Translations under genes and position numbers: made by a program
Shown here: positions 33,316-41,402 of the stretch, in pieces
Layout: every line of letters starts with the position of its first letter
How positions within the stretch are numbered: the first letter of the stretch is position 1
The notes under the pieces: generated by a model
Seen by the model: the letters and a program-made list of their open reading frames with translations, nothing else
Told to the model about the DNA's origin: nothing
Databases searched by the model: none
Source of the DNA: Streptomyces nojiriensis
Lineage (GTDB): Bacteria > Actinomycetota > Actinomycetes > Streptomycetales > Streptomycetaceae
DNA: 64,000 nt
Direction: 5' to 3'
NCBI RefSeq assembly: GCF_017639205.1
Contig: NZ_CP071139.1
Location: forward strand, 1,922,001-1,986,000

Positions 33316-34602
33316 CTACCTCGACTTCTGTTCGACGATGGAGTGGGTGCCGGTACCGGCACCCGGTGCGTGCGTGAGTGGTGCGGTGGGGAGCTCTGCG
33401 CCGGGCCGCGAGTGCGGCCCGCCGCTCGCGCCGCTCCCGCGGCTGCCATGGCCGCCGTGGCCGCGGCGGTCGAGCCGGCCGGAGAGCGCCGCGGTGCCCA
33501 GACCGGCCGCGGCCAGTCCGGCACCGATCCAGGTCGGCGAGGTCCACCCGAGGCCGTGGGCGACGGCGAGGCCGCCGAGCCAGGCCCCGAGGGCGTTGCC
33601 GAGGTTGAAGGCCGCGATGTTCGCCGCGGAGGCGAGGGCCGGGGCCCCGGCGGCCTGCTGCATCACACGTGCCTGCAGCGGGGGCACCGTCGCGAATCCG
33701 ATCGCCCCGAAGGCGGCCAGGGTGATCGCGGCGGGCACGGCGGCGTGCGAGGTGAAGGTGAAGATCACCAGGACCAGGCAGAGGCCGCCGAGGATCAGGT
33801 ACAGGCTGGGCATCAGGGCCCGGTCGGCGGCCCGGCCGCCGAGTACGTTGCCCACGCACAGCCCGGTGCCGAAGAGGACGAGGAGCCAGGCGACCGCGCC
33901 GTCGGAGAAGCCGGCCAGTTCCGTCATCATCGGCGCGAGGTAGGTGAAGGAGGCGAAGACCCCGCCGAAACCGAGGACCGTGGTCGTCAGCGCCAGCCAC
34001 ACCTGGGGCTTGCGGAAGACGGCGAGTTCGCCGCGCAGGGCTCCGCGTTCCGGCGCGGGCTGTGCCGGCACCAGGGCGATCAGACCGAGCAGTCCGACGA
34101 TCCCGATGCCGGTGACCGCCCAGAAGGTCGAGCGCCAGCCGAACTCCTGGCCCAGGAAGGTGCCCAGCGGTACGCCGAGCACATTGGCCAGGGTGAGGCC
34201 GGTGAACATCAGGGCGATGGCGCTGGCCCGCCGGTCGGGGGCCACCAGGTCGGCGGCCACGACGGAGCCGATCCCGAAGAACGCGCCGTGTGTGAGGGCG
34301 GCGATCAGCCGCCCGCCCATGAGGGCGGTGTAGTCGCCGGCCAGGGCGCAGAGCAGGTTGCCCGCGATGAAGATGGCCATGAGGACGACGAGCATGGTCT
34401 TGCGCGGCAGCCGGGCACCGGCCGCGGTCATGAGCGGTGCACCGACGACCACGCCGAGGGCGTAGCCGGTGACCAGCATGCCGGCGGAGGGGATGGAGAC
34501 GGACAGGTCGTCGGCGACTTCCGGGAGCAGACCGACGATGACGAACTCGGTCGTCCCGATGCCGAAGGCACCTATGGCGAGGGCGAGGAGGGAAGCGCGC
34601 AT
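33316..34602 (-). CDS. MFS exporter (DHA1, AraJ/Cml-like)
   Basis: 428 aa from ATG 34602. It has twelve predicted membrane helices. TTEFVIVGLLPEVADDL, TGYALGVVVGAPLMTA (antiporter-type motif) and RLPRKTMLV (motif A) place it with the AraJ/chloramphenicol-resistance group. The C-terminal tail is Gly/His/Ser-rich and cytoplasmic. The ATG is 8 bp from the SDR stop, and the stop is 6 bp before the secreted oxidase start. It probably exports the pathway product or a precursor. Confidence 0.86.
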   Translation of the reverse strand: MRASLLALAIGAFGIGTTEFVIVGLLPEVADDLSVSIPSAGMLVTGYALGVVVGAPLMTAAGARLPRKTMLVVLMAIFIAGNLLCALAGDYTALMGGRLIAALTHGAFFGIGSVVAADLVAPDRRASAIALMFTGLTLANVLGVPLGTFLGQEFGWRSTFWAVTGIGIVGLLGLIALVPAQPAPERGALRGELAVFRKPQVWLALTTTVLGFGGVFASFTYLAPMMTELAGFSDGAVAWLLVLFGTGLCVGNVLGGRAADRALMPSLYLILGGLCLVLVIFTFTSHAAVPAAITLAAFGAIGFATVPPLQARVMQQAAGAPALASAANIAAFNLGNALGAWLGGLAVAHGLGWTSPTWIGAGLAAAGLGTAALSGRLDRRGHGGHGSRGSGASGGPHSRPGAELPTAPLTHAPGAGTGTHSIVEQKSR

Positions 34603-34610
34603 CGGCCCGG

Positions 34611-35396
34611 TCAGACCTGTCGCAGGGCGCCGCCGTCGACGCTCCACTCGGCACCGGTGACCTGTCCCGCGAGGGGCGAGAGCAGGTACGCGATGACGCC
34701 GGCGACGTCGTCGGGGCTGCCGATGCGGCCGCTGGGGAGTCGGCGTACCTCGCGGATGAAGTGGTCGACGGCCTCGTCGGCCGGGAGGCCGAACCGTTCG
34801 CCGAGCTGCTCGGCGAACCCACCGGGGGCGTCGAAGAGCGCGGTCCGGGTGGGCCCGGGCGAGACCACGTTGGAGCGCACGCCGCGTACGCCGAACTCCG
34901 CGGCGAGGGACTTGGAGAGGGAGAGCAGCGCCGTCTTGGTGGCGGCGTAGTCGACGATGCCCGGGTCGGGGAAGCGGGCGGCCTCGCTCGCGATGTGTAC
35001 GAGGGCACCCGCCCCGGTGTCGAGGAGCGCGGGGAGGGCCGCGCGGGTCATGCGGACCGCGGAGTGGAAGTTGACCTCGAAGGTGCTCTTCCACTGCTCG
35101 TCGGTCACGTCGAGGAAGCCGGTACGGGACTCCAGTGCGCCGACGTTGTTGACGAGGCCGTCGAGCCGGCCGTGGCGTTCGATGACCGTGTCGGCCACGT
35201 GGCGGGCGGCGTCCGGGTCGGTGAGGTCGGCGGCCACGGTGCTGACCCGGTCGCCGAGGGCTTCGGTGCTCCAGGGCTTGCGGGCGACGCCGACGACGGT
35301 GGCGCCCTCGGTGGCCAGGAGGCGGACGGTTGCCTCGCCGATTCCGGACGACGCGCCGGTCACGAGGTACACGCGGTCTTCGATACGGAGGTCCAT
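34611..35396 (-). CDS. SDR family oxidoreductase
   Basis: 261 aa classical short-chain dehydrogenase. Cofactor motif TGASSGIGEA at residues 12-21, NNVG, the catalytic Ser in HIAS, YAATK and a C-terminal VDGGAL are present. ATG 35396 is chosen because AAGGAA lies 5 bases upstream; the GTG immediately before is an alternative. First gene of the SDR-MFS-oxidase operon, 121 bp downstream of exporter copy 2, with which it may share a transcript. Confidence 0.86.
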   Translation of the reverse strand: MDLRIEDRVYLVTGASSGIGEATVRLLATEGATVVGVARKPWSTEALGDRVSTVAADLTDPDAARHVADTVIERHGRLDGLVNNVGALESRTGFLDVTDEQWKSTFEVNFHSAVRMTRAALPALLDTGAGALVHIASEAARFPDPGIVDYAATKTALLSLSKSLAAEFGVRGVRSNVVSPGPTRTALFDAPGGFAEQLGERFGLPADEAVDHFIREVRRLPSGRIGSPDDVAGVIAYLLSPLAGQVTGAEWSVDGGALRQV

Positions 35397-35517
35397 CACG
35401 TTCCTTGAGAAGAGGAGACCTTGGGGAGGGAGACCTTGGGGAGGGGGCGCCCCGGCACGGTCGGGGGGAAGAGGCCGTGCCGGGACGCCTCTGGGGGGGG
35501 AGGGTCGGTCAGGGGGC

Positions 35518-36969
35518 TCAGCCGGCGGCGGCGAGGTCCTTCGCGGCCTTGTTCCGGAGGAAGAGGGCGGTGGTGAGGGTGCCGAGGACGACGATGGCGG
35601 TGTTGACGATGACCGCGGTGGTGATGCCGGCGTGGATGTCGGTGTTGGCCGCGGCGATCGCCGACATGATCGGCGTACCCATCGTGATACCGACCTGCTG
35701 CGTCATGGTCGCCAGACCCGTCGCCATGCCCTGCTCGTGGTCCGGCAGACCGGTGGTGGCCGTCACCATGAACCCGACGATCACCAGCATGTTGCCCACA
35801 CCACCCGCGAACGTCGCGACCAGCAGCAACCACATGCTCGACGAGGTCTCACCCAGCGCGATCAGACTCAACGTCGCGACCGCCTGCAACACACCACCGA
35901 TGATCAGTGTGCTGCGGGTGCTCGTCGCCCCGATCACCCGCGGGGCGATCGAACCGCCGATCACCGTGCCGATACCCAGCACACCGAACGACAGACCCGC
36001 CGTCAGCGGCGAGAAGTCCAAGACTTCCTGCAGGTACAGCGTCATCAGGAAGACCAGACTCGTCTCCGTCAGGAACGCGATCAGACCCGCGATATTGCCC
36101 CACGCCACCGTCTTCTTCTTCAGCACCGACACCGGCACGAGAGGAGCGGCACTCTTCGACTCGATCGCATAGAACACCACCAGCAGCACCACACCCGCCG
36201 CCAGCCACGCCAGCGCACTCCCCGAGCCCCAGCCGTGCTCACCGGCCTGGGTCAGGCCGTAGATCAGCGCAAGCAGACCCAGCGTCACCGCCGTGGCACC
36301 GGGCAGGTCCAGCTTCGGACGCACCGACGGACGCGACTCCTTGATCACCGCAGGAGCGATGAACAACACCGCCAGCGCCACCGGCACATTGATGAAGAAC
36401 GCCCACCGCCACGACAGCAGATCCGTCAGGACACCGCCCAGGATCGCGCCCGTCGTGAACCCCGCCGACATCAACGCACCGTTCAGACCCAGCGCCTTCT
36501 GACGCAACGGCCCCTCCGGGAACGACGTCGTCAGCAGCGACAGACCCGCCGGCGTCACCGCCGCCGTCGCAAGACCCTGGAACACACGCGCCACCAGCAG
36601 CATCTCCGGGCTGGTCGCCAGACCACCCGCCAGCGACGACAGACCCAGCACCGCCAGACCCACCAGGAACAGCCGGCGCCGACCGAACAGGTCCGCCACC
36701 CGACCGAACAACAGCGTGAAACCAGCAGCACACAACGCGAACGACGTCGCGATCCACTGCAGATTCGACAACGAGAAACCAAGCCCGTCACCGATCACCG
36801 GCAACGCCACATTCAAAATCGAGAAATCAACCGCCAGCATGAACTGCGCCACCAGCAGCACCACCAGCACCAACCTGAGACGCCCATCCAGACGAACGGG
36901 CCCCTCGGCTCCTCCCCCCTCCCCTGAACCCGCGTCAACACGCGCTCCCTCGACAACCGACATCGCCAT
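35518..36969 (-). CDS. MFS drug exporter (DHA2, 14-TM type), copy 2
   Basis: 483 aa. It shares an identical core with copy 1 (24226-25650), including TM1 DFSILNVALPVI and motif A. Its own N-terminus contains a Gly/Glu-rich stretch and its C-terminal tail is 6 residues longer. The ATG is preceded by GAAAGG. The promoter differs completely from copy 1: no XRE gene is adjacent, and the StrR-like gene is upstream on the same strand. This suggests the two copies answer to different regulators. Confidence 0.88.
   Translation of the reverse strand: MAMSVVEGARVDAGSGEGGGAEGPVRLDGRLRLVLVVLLVAQFMLAVDFSILNVALPVIGDGLGFSLSNLQWIATSFALCAAGFTLLFGRVADLFGRRRLFLVGLAVLGLSSLAGGLATSPEMLLVARVFQGLATAAVTPAGLSLLTTSFPEGPLRQKALGLNGALMSAGFTTGAILGGVLTDLLSWRWAFFINVPVALAVLFIAPAVIKESRPSVRPKLDLPGATAVTLGLLALIYGLTQAGEHGWGSGSALAWLAAGVVLLVVFYAIESKSAAPLVPVSVLKKKTVAWGNIAGLIAFLTETSLVFLMTLYLQEVLDFSPLTAGLSFGVLGIGTVIGGSIAPRVIGATSTRSTLIIGGVLQAVATLSLIALGETSSSMWLLLVATFAGGVGNMLVIVGFMVTATTGLPDHEQGMATGLATMTQQVGITMGTPIMSAIAAANTDIHAGITTAVIVNTAIVVLGTLTTALFLRNKAAKDLAAAG
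35555..36906 (-). repeat. 1,352-bp direct repeat, copy 2 (exporter gene)
   Basis: Partner of 24245-25596 in the same orientation. Recombination between the pair would delete or duplicate 11,310 bp that carry the XRE, acyltransferase, AUDH-like, epimerase, oxidase, exporter and SDR genes. Confidence 0.92.
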
Positions 36970-36991
36970 ACATCCTTTCGATCACAACTGA

Positions 36992-37010
36992 GGCCTTCGA
37001 CTCGAAGGCC
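36992..37010. promoter_or_regulatory. Perfect inverted repeat between the StrR-like stop and exporter copy 2
   Basis: GGCCTTCGA (36992-37000), C, TCGAAGGCC (37002-37010). It is 22 bp upstream of the exporter ATG and 22 bp after the StrR-like stop. It may be a terminator, an operator, or both. Confidence 0.5.
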
Positions 37011-37032
37011 GGTACTCGCCGGGGAAGCCGGC

Positions 37033-38004
37033 TCAGGCAGGGGTTTGCGCCGAGGCGCGGCGCCGGAGTTCTTCGGACAGTTCCTGCCAGTCCCGTGCGC
37101 ACTGGGCGGCCGCGGCGGCCGCCGTCTCCACGCGGTACGGGGGTATCGCGGCGACGATCCGCTCCCACTGGCGCAGTCCGCTCACCTGGAGGTCGAGCAT
37201 CCGGAGCAGGAGCCTGCCCGCATCGCTCAGCCTGAGCAGGGGGTCCTTGCACAGGCTGGTGACCAGTACGGGCAGTGGTTGCCCCCGGACCCGGGCGGGG
37301 ACCGGAGGCGGTGCGGGGGCGGGGGTGTTGCCGGAGCGCCGCTGGGCGGCCGGTACGGGGTCCGCGCCCGCTCCGATCCGGCGCCGTACGTCCCGCACGG
37401 TCGAGGGCGCGATGCCCGCCTCCCGCGCGATCTGCCGAAGCGACGCGGTGGGACGGCCGGCCAGCAGCCGGGCCGCGGCCTCCCGGCCGCGGACCGGGTC
37501 GGCCGGCCGGACGCGGCCGTCCTGGCCGACACGGCCCGGTGGGGCGGGCCCCGGAGTCTCGCGGCGTCGTAGTGCCCCGACGGTCTTGCCCGCCAGCCCC
37601 GTCCGCCGCGCGATGCCGCGGTCGGACCAGTCGGGGTGGGACCGCAGGATCCGCAACGCCGCGGCGGTCCGTTCCGCGTGGGTCAGCGGGAGCCCGTGAC
37701 TGGTGTTGGCCTCGACCGAGAGCACGAACGCGTCCTCGGCGCTGCCGTCGAAGTACGTCACTCCCACCGTGTCCTGCCCGCGCAGTACGGCGGCCCGCAA
37801 CCGGTGCGTGCCGTCGATGATCCGCATGGTGGGGCGGTGCACGAGCAGCGGCGGCAGCGTCCGGCCGGACTGCGCGAGGGCCTGTGCATGGCTCTCGTCC
37901 ACCTGGACGGTGCGGGGGGAATCCGCGGCGCGCAGTGCGCCGACCGGCACCTCGACCGCGACGCCGGGGGTCCGCGTCGCGTGCCGCGGGTTCGGCTGGT
38001 CCAT
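37033..38004 (-). CDS. StrR/NovG-type ParB-domain pathway activator
   Basis: 323 aa. ATG 38004 has GAAGGAGG at ideal spacing; the upstream GTG (38011-38013) overlaps that site. An N-terminal ParB-like domain (about residues 12-110) shows LPPLLVHR, MRIIDGTHRLRAA and FVLSVEANTSHGLPL, a pattern shared with StrR of streptomycin clusters. A helix-turn-helix follows (WSDRGIARRTGLAGKTV). A second SLRQIAREAGIAPSTV helix-turn-helix is at about 183-198. StrR-type proteins activate antibiotic biosynthetic genes. Transcribed towards exporter copy 2 and the oxidase operon, its probable targets. Confidence 0.83.
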   Translation of the reverse strand: MDQPNPRHATRTPGVAVEVPVGALRAADSPRTVQVDESHAQALAQSGRTLPPLLVHRPTMRIIDGTHRLRAAVLRGQDTVGVTYFDGSAEDAFVLSVEANTSHGLPLTHAERTAAALRILRSHPDWSDRGIARRTGLAGKTVGALRRRETPGPAPPGRVGQDGRVRPADPVRGREAAARLLAGRPTASLRQIAREAGIAPSTVRDVRRRIGAGADPVPAAQRRSGNTPAPAPPPVPARVRGQPLPVLVTSLCKDPLLRLSDAGRLLLRMLDLQVSGLRQWERIVAAIPPYRVETAAAAAAQCARDWQELSEELRRRASAQTPA

Positions 38005-38076
38005 GAAGTTCACCTCCTTCTGTGCACTCGGTGCTTCGGGCGCCGCTCCGTTCGGTGGGGCGGCCCCGGGGAAGAA

Positions 38077-38099
38077 ATTACGTAATTACCGTTCGGTAA
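38077..38099. promoter_or_regulatory. Overlapping palindromes upstream of the StrR-like gene
   Basis: ATTACGTAAT (38077-38086, perfect) overlaps TTACCGTTCGGTAA (38086-38099, 6-bp arms around TT). AT-rich island about 75-95 bp upstream of the start codon. The second palindrome has the ACCG..CGGT core expected of ArpA-type receptor sites, so direct butyrolactone control of this activator is plausible. Confidence 0.5.
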
Positions 38100-38160
38100 C
38101 CAATCGGGAAGCCGAACCCCGTTGAGATCTGGGCAAGTTGGCGAGGGAGTGCCTGGTGGG

Positions 38161-38193
38161 GTGGGCGACCGCGGAAGTTCCCCGGTCGCCCAC
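38161..38193. terminator. Hairpin downstream of galU
   Basis: 11-bp perfect arms GTGGGCGACCG (38161-38171) and CGGTCGCCCAC (38183-38193), 12 bp after the galU stop. Confidence 0.75.
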
Positions 38194-38204
38194 CGAGCGG
38201 CCGC

Positions 38205-39110
38205 TCAGACCCCCACGAGCTCTTCCGCCCGTACGAACTCCCTCAGCCAGGCCAGGAATTCGGGGCCCAGGTCCGCGCGCTCGCAAGCGAGCCGGACCGT
38301 CGCACGCAGGTACTCGGCGCGGTCCCCGGTGTCGTAGCGCCGGCCGGAGAAGACGACGCCGTGCACGGGGCGGCCGGCCCGGACCAGCGTGCGCAGCGCG
38401 TCCGTGAGCTGGATCTCTCCGCCGCGCCCCGGGGCGGTGTTCCGCAGGACCTCGAAGATCTCCGGGTCGAGGAGGTAGCGGCCGATGACGGCCAGGTTGC
38501 TGGGCGCGGTACCGGGCTCCGGCTTCTCCACCAGCTCGGTGATGCGTACGCCGTCACCGCCGCCCGACCGCTCCACCGCGGCGCATCCGTACAGGTGGAT
38601 CGCCTGCGGATCCACTTCCATGAGGGCCACGACACTGCCGCCGAGCCGCTCCCGCACCTCGGCCATACGGGCGAGCAGGGGGTCGCGGGGGTCGATCAGG
38701 TCGTCGGCCAGGAGGACGGCGAAGGGCTCCCGCCCGACGTGGGGCGCGGCGCACAGGACGGCGTGCCCGAGGCCCTTGGGGTCCCGCTGGCGCACGTAGT
38801 GGATGTCGGCGAGTTCGGTGGAGGCGCAGACGCTCCTGAGTTTGTCCTGATCACCCCGGCGCTGGAGGGCCTCCTCCAGCTCGTAGTTGCGGTCGAAGTG
38901 GTCCTCCAGCGGCCGCTTGTTGCGTCCGGTGACCATGAGGATGTCGGACATCCCCGCCGCGACGGCCTCTTCCACCACGTACTGGATGGCCGGCTTGTCG
39001 ACCACCGGAAGCATTTCCTTCGGGGTGGCCTTGGTCAGCGGGAGGAATCGGGTTCCGAGCCCCGCGGCGGGGATCACTGCTTTGGTTATCCGGTGAGGTG
39101 TGGAATTCAT
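38205..39110 (-). CDS. galU: UTP-glucose-1-phosphate uridylyltransferase
   Basis: 301 aa. Nucleotidyltransferase motif AVIPAAGLGTRFLPLTKATPKEML is split over residues 11-34. PAIQYVVEEA, the LADD metal site and a VEKPEPGTAPSNLAVIGRY block are conserved GalU features. Makes UDP-glucose, supplying dTDP/UDP-sugar pathways. Second to the housekeeping copy that Streptomyces normally carries (inference). Next to a butyrolactone-type receptor gene, so probably part of the pathway sugar supply. Confidence 0.9.
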   Translation of the reverse strand: MNSTPHRITKAVIPAAGLGTRFLPLTKATPKEMLPVVDKPAIQYVVEEAVAAGMSDILMVTGRNKRPLEDHFDRNYELEEALQRRGDQDKLRSVCASTELADIHYVRQRDPKGLGHAVLCAAPHVGREPFAVLLADDLIDPRDPLLARMAEVRERLGGSVVALMEVDPQAIHLYGCAAVERSGGGDGVRITELVEKPEPGTAPSNLAVIGRYLLDPEIFEVLRNTAPGRGGEIQLTDALRTLVRAGRPVHGVVFSGRRYDTGDRAEYLRATVRLACERADLGPEFLAWLREFVRAEELVGV

Positions 39111-39167
39111 GCCACCGACGCTAGGGCGAACCGCGCTCCGCTGGCTTGAATTACCCTGCTTTTCTTC

Positions 39168-39773
39168 CTACTTGGGCATTTCCGGGTCCGTCGGGGCCGC
39201 GATGCCACGCCGGATGAGCCGCCACAGTTCCCCGAGCTCGCCGGTCACCGCGCCATGGCGCTCACCCCGGCCCCGGCGCACCCGGGTGACGACACCGCCC
39301 ACCAGGTGCGCCGTCAGCAGGGCGACCGGGCACGGGTCGACCTCGGGGTCCAGCTGACCCTGCTCGGCGGCCTGTTCGAGCAGGTCCTTGACGTCAGGGA
39401 GCCAGCATCCGCACCAGTCGGGTCCGGCACCCACCCGCTCCTGGGTCAGCCGCGCCGCGGCGCGCACGGCCGCATCCGTCTCGATCAGCCGGCCGAGAGC
39501 GAGCACGAGCGCGGAAACGGTGTCCAGCGCCGGGCCGCCGCGGGACGTCACCCCCTCGACCACCCTGCGGGTGGCCGCGCGCCCCGAATCCTCGACGGCG
39601 GAAGCCAACTCCCCCTTCGCCGCGAAGTGAAAGGTGAGCGCTCCGATCGAAATTCCGGCGGAGCGGCTCAGCCGGGAAAGCGAGGTCCCGTCGTACCCAT
39701 TGCTGTCGAATTCAGCGGCGGCCACCGAGATCAGATGATTACGGGTGCGTACGCCGCGCTCTTGCTTCACCAC
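39168..39773 (-). CDS. ArpA-like TetR-family regulator (second receptor)
   Basis: 201 aa from GTG 39773 (a second GTG follows directly, and an earlier GTG at 39806 is possible). The start VKQERGVRTRNHLISVAAAE and the helix-turn-helix around RLSRSAGISIGALTFHFAAKGELA are the hallmark of the ArpA/ScbR receptor family. A Trp-rich ligand-domain segment (DWCGCWLPD) follows. It could be a true butyrolactone receptor or a ScbR2-type pseudo-receptor that binds the antibiotic itself. Divergent from the transposase-like gene at 40078, with an operator between. Confidence 0.82.
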   Translation of the reverse strand: MVKQERGVRTRNHLISVAAAEFDSNGYDGTSLSRLSRSAGISIGALTFHFAAKGELASAVEDSGRAATRRVVEGVTSRGGPALDTVSALVLALGRLIETDAAVRAAARLTQERVGAGPDWCGCWLPDVKDLLEQAAEQGQLDPEVDPCPVALLTAHLVGGVVTRVRRGRGERHGAVTGELGELWRLIRRGIAAPTDPEMPK

Positions 39774-40001
39774 TGCGCTATCACTGCCATCCAGGTCGTT
39801 CCTCACTCGCCATTGCACCCCGCGGGGAGACGGCGGCCTCCAGCGTCGCCCCGGCGCCGGCCGCCGACAACGCCGACTTGACGAAGAAGCGCCCATGCCC
39901 CGGCCCCCCGGGGACGGCCCGCCCGCGGCTGCGGCACGGGCGCCGCAGGCCGCCGGATCCAACGTGCCGAAGTCGTGGGCGGGGCGCCACGGGTTCGCTA
40001 G

Positions 40002-40029
40002 AAAAAAAACGAACGTTCTGTATTCTATG
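40002..40029. promoter_or_regulatory. Autoregulatory-element-like operator A
   Basis: AT-rich block starting AAAAAAAACGAACGTTCTG and ending TATTCTATG, in a GC-rich region. It matches operator B at 44540-44567 in 22 of 28 positions. It includes the perfect palindrome GAACGTTC and a possible -10 (TATTCT). It lies 48 bp upstream of the transposase-like start and in the divergent region shared with the second receptor gene. Confidence 0.65.
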
Positions 40030-40077
40030 AGTACTACCGACGGCGCACGCCGACGTCCGCAGTGGAGGGGGAGACAG

Positions 40078-41286
40078 ATGACGACACGGACGAGGACCAG
40101 AGCCCTGACTGCCGGTGACACCGCCCTGGCCGACTTCACGGAACGCCTCTTCGGTCACTTACCGAGAGCCGACCAGCGGCGCTGGGCCCGGGTCTACCTG
40201 CAGGGACTGCTCACCACCCCGGGAAAGAAGTCCGTACGCAGGCTCGCGGCCTCCGTCACCGAGTCGCCCACGGCGTCCCAGTCGCTGCAGCAGTTCATCA
40301 ACGCGAGTCCCTGGGACTGGAATCCGGCTCGCACGGAACTGCTCCGGTGGGTGGAGGAACGACACCCCGTGCGGTCCTGGACGATCGGGCAGGTGTGCTT
40401 CCCCAAACGCGGTGAGCACTCGGTCGGCGTGCACCGCCGCTTCGATCCGGTCGCCGGACGCATCGTCAACTGCCAGTTGGGGTTCTGCCTCTTCCTGTCC
40501 CTGGACGGCATGAGCGTCCCCGTCGACTGGCGGCTGGCGCTTCCCGAGGCCTGGGTGACCGATCCCGTGCTGCGCCGCCGCGCGCGCATCTCCCCCGAGG
40601 CCGTCCACCAGGCCCCGGAGGCCCTCGTACTGGAGCTCGTCGACTCGATCGCCGCCCGTACCTCGTCGGCGCATCCGCCGGTGGTCGCCGACCTGAGCCG
40701 CCTCGGCAATGCCGCCGCGCTGATCGGCGTGCTCGGCCGCCGCGGGCACGACTTCCTGGTGTCCGTACCGCCTGCTCTCCCGGTCCGCGCCGCCGCCCTG
40801 GCGCCCGGCGGGGATCCCGCACGCACGCCCGGGCGCGGTGGGACCACCGCGGGCGACTTCGCCCGGCTGGGCAACACCAGCCACCCGTACACCATGCCGC
40901 TCGCCGGCCCCGGTGCCCGTTCGCAACGGCAACAGCAGCAGCGCATCCACTCGGCGCTGGTCCGGGTGCCGGAGGGGGATTCGGCCGGGCGGGGGGCGCA
41001 GCAGATCTACCGGCTGTTCGGCGAACGGCGGCCGGACGGACGGAGCGGTGGGCCCGTCTGGCTCACCAATATGAACCGCCACCGGATGGACGACCTGCTG
41101 CACCTGGTGCGGGGGTCGGCCCGGTCCGGAGCGGTACTCGGTTCGCTGGCCGACGAGTTCGGGCTCCTCGACTTCGAGGGGCGGTCCTTCCCGGGCTGGC
41201 ACCATCACATGACGCTGATGTCGGCGGCGTACGCGTATGCGGTGGCGGTACGGGAGCGTGCGGAGCCCGGGCGGCGGTCCGCCTGA
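40078..41286 (+). CDS. IS701-family transposase-like protein, probably domesticated
   Basis: 402 aa, ATG after GGAGGGGGAGACAG. The IS701 layout is recognisable: FPKRGEHSVGVHRRF, NCQLGF, VPVDWRLALPEAWV, a VVAD motif (Asp205) and FEGRSFPGWHHH near the C-terminus with the catalytic Glu. The first catalytic block, normally IDDTGFPKKG, reads IGQVCFPKRG here, so the first Asp of the DDE triad is absent (residues 104-105). No terminal inverted repeats were found around it. With an operator like that of the butyrolactone synthase, it appears to be a host gene of the regulon rather than a mobile element. Confidence 0.75.
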   Translation: MTTRTRTRALTAGDTALADFTERLFGHLPRADQRRWARVYLQGLLTTPGKKSVRRLAASVTESPTASQSLQQFINASPWDWNPARTELLRWVEERHPVRSWTIGQVCFPKRGEHSVGVHRRFDPVAGRIVNCQLGFCLFLSLDGMSVPVDWRLALPEAWVTDPVLRRRARISPEAVHQAPEALVLELVDSIAARTSSAHPPVVADLSRLGNAAALIGVLGRRGHDFLVSVPPALPVRAAALAPGGDPARTPGRGGTTAGDFARLGNTSHPYTMPLAGPGARSQRQQQQRIHSALVRVPEGDSAGRGAQQIYRLFGERRPDGRSGGPVWLTNMNRHRMDDLLHLVRGSARSGAVLGSLADEFGLLDFEGRSFPGWHHHMTLMSAAYAYAVAVRERAEPGRRSA

Positions 41287-41402
41287 GCGGGCGCGGCTCC
41301 GGGGAACCCGGCTCCGCCGGGCACCGGGCTCCGCCCGGCCCTGCGCCTCGAACGCCGGCGGGGCTGGATCGGCGGAGCCCGGTTCTTGAGTGCCGCAGTG
41401 CC

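Noticed and set aside
31772..35008. 1,078-codon minus-strand frame across the oxidase, MFS and SDR genes
   Set aside because: Frame-shifted shadow of three well-supported genes; Arg/Pro/His-rich with no conserved motif.
39774..40077. Gene in the roughly 300-bp gap between the second receptor and the transposase-like gene
   Set aside because: No frame with a start and ribosome site; only operator A and promoter-like AT-rich sequence were seen.
40078..41286. Active IS701 insertion sequence
   Set aside because: First catalytic Asp motif is missing, no terminal inverted repeats or target duplication were found, and the gene has a regulated promoter.
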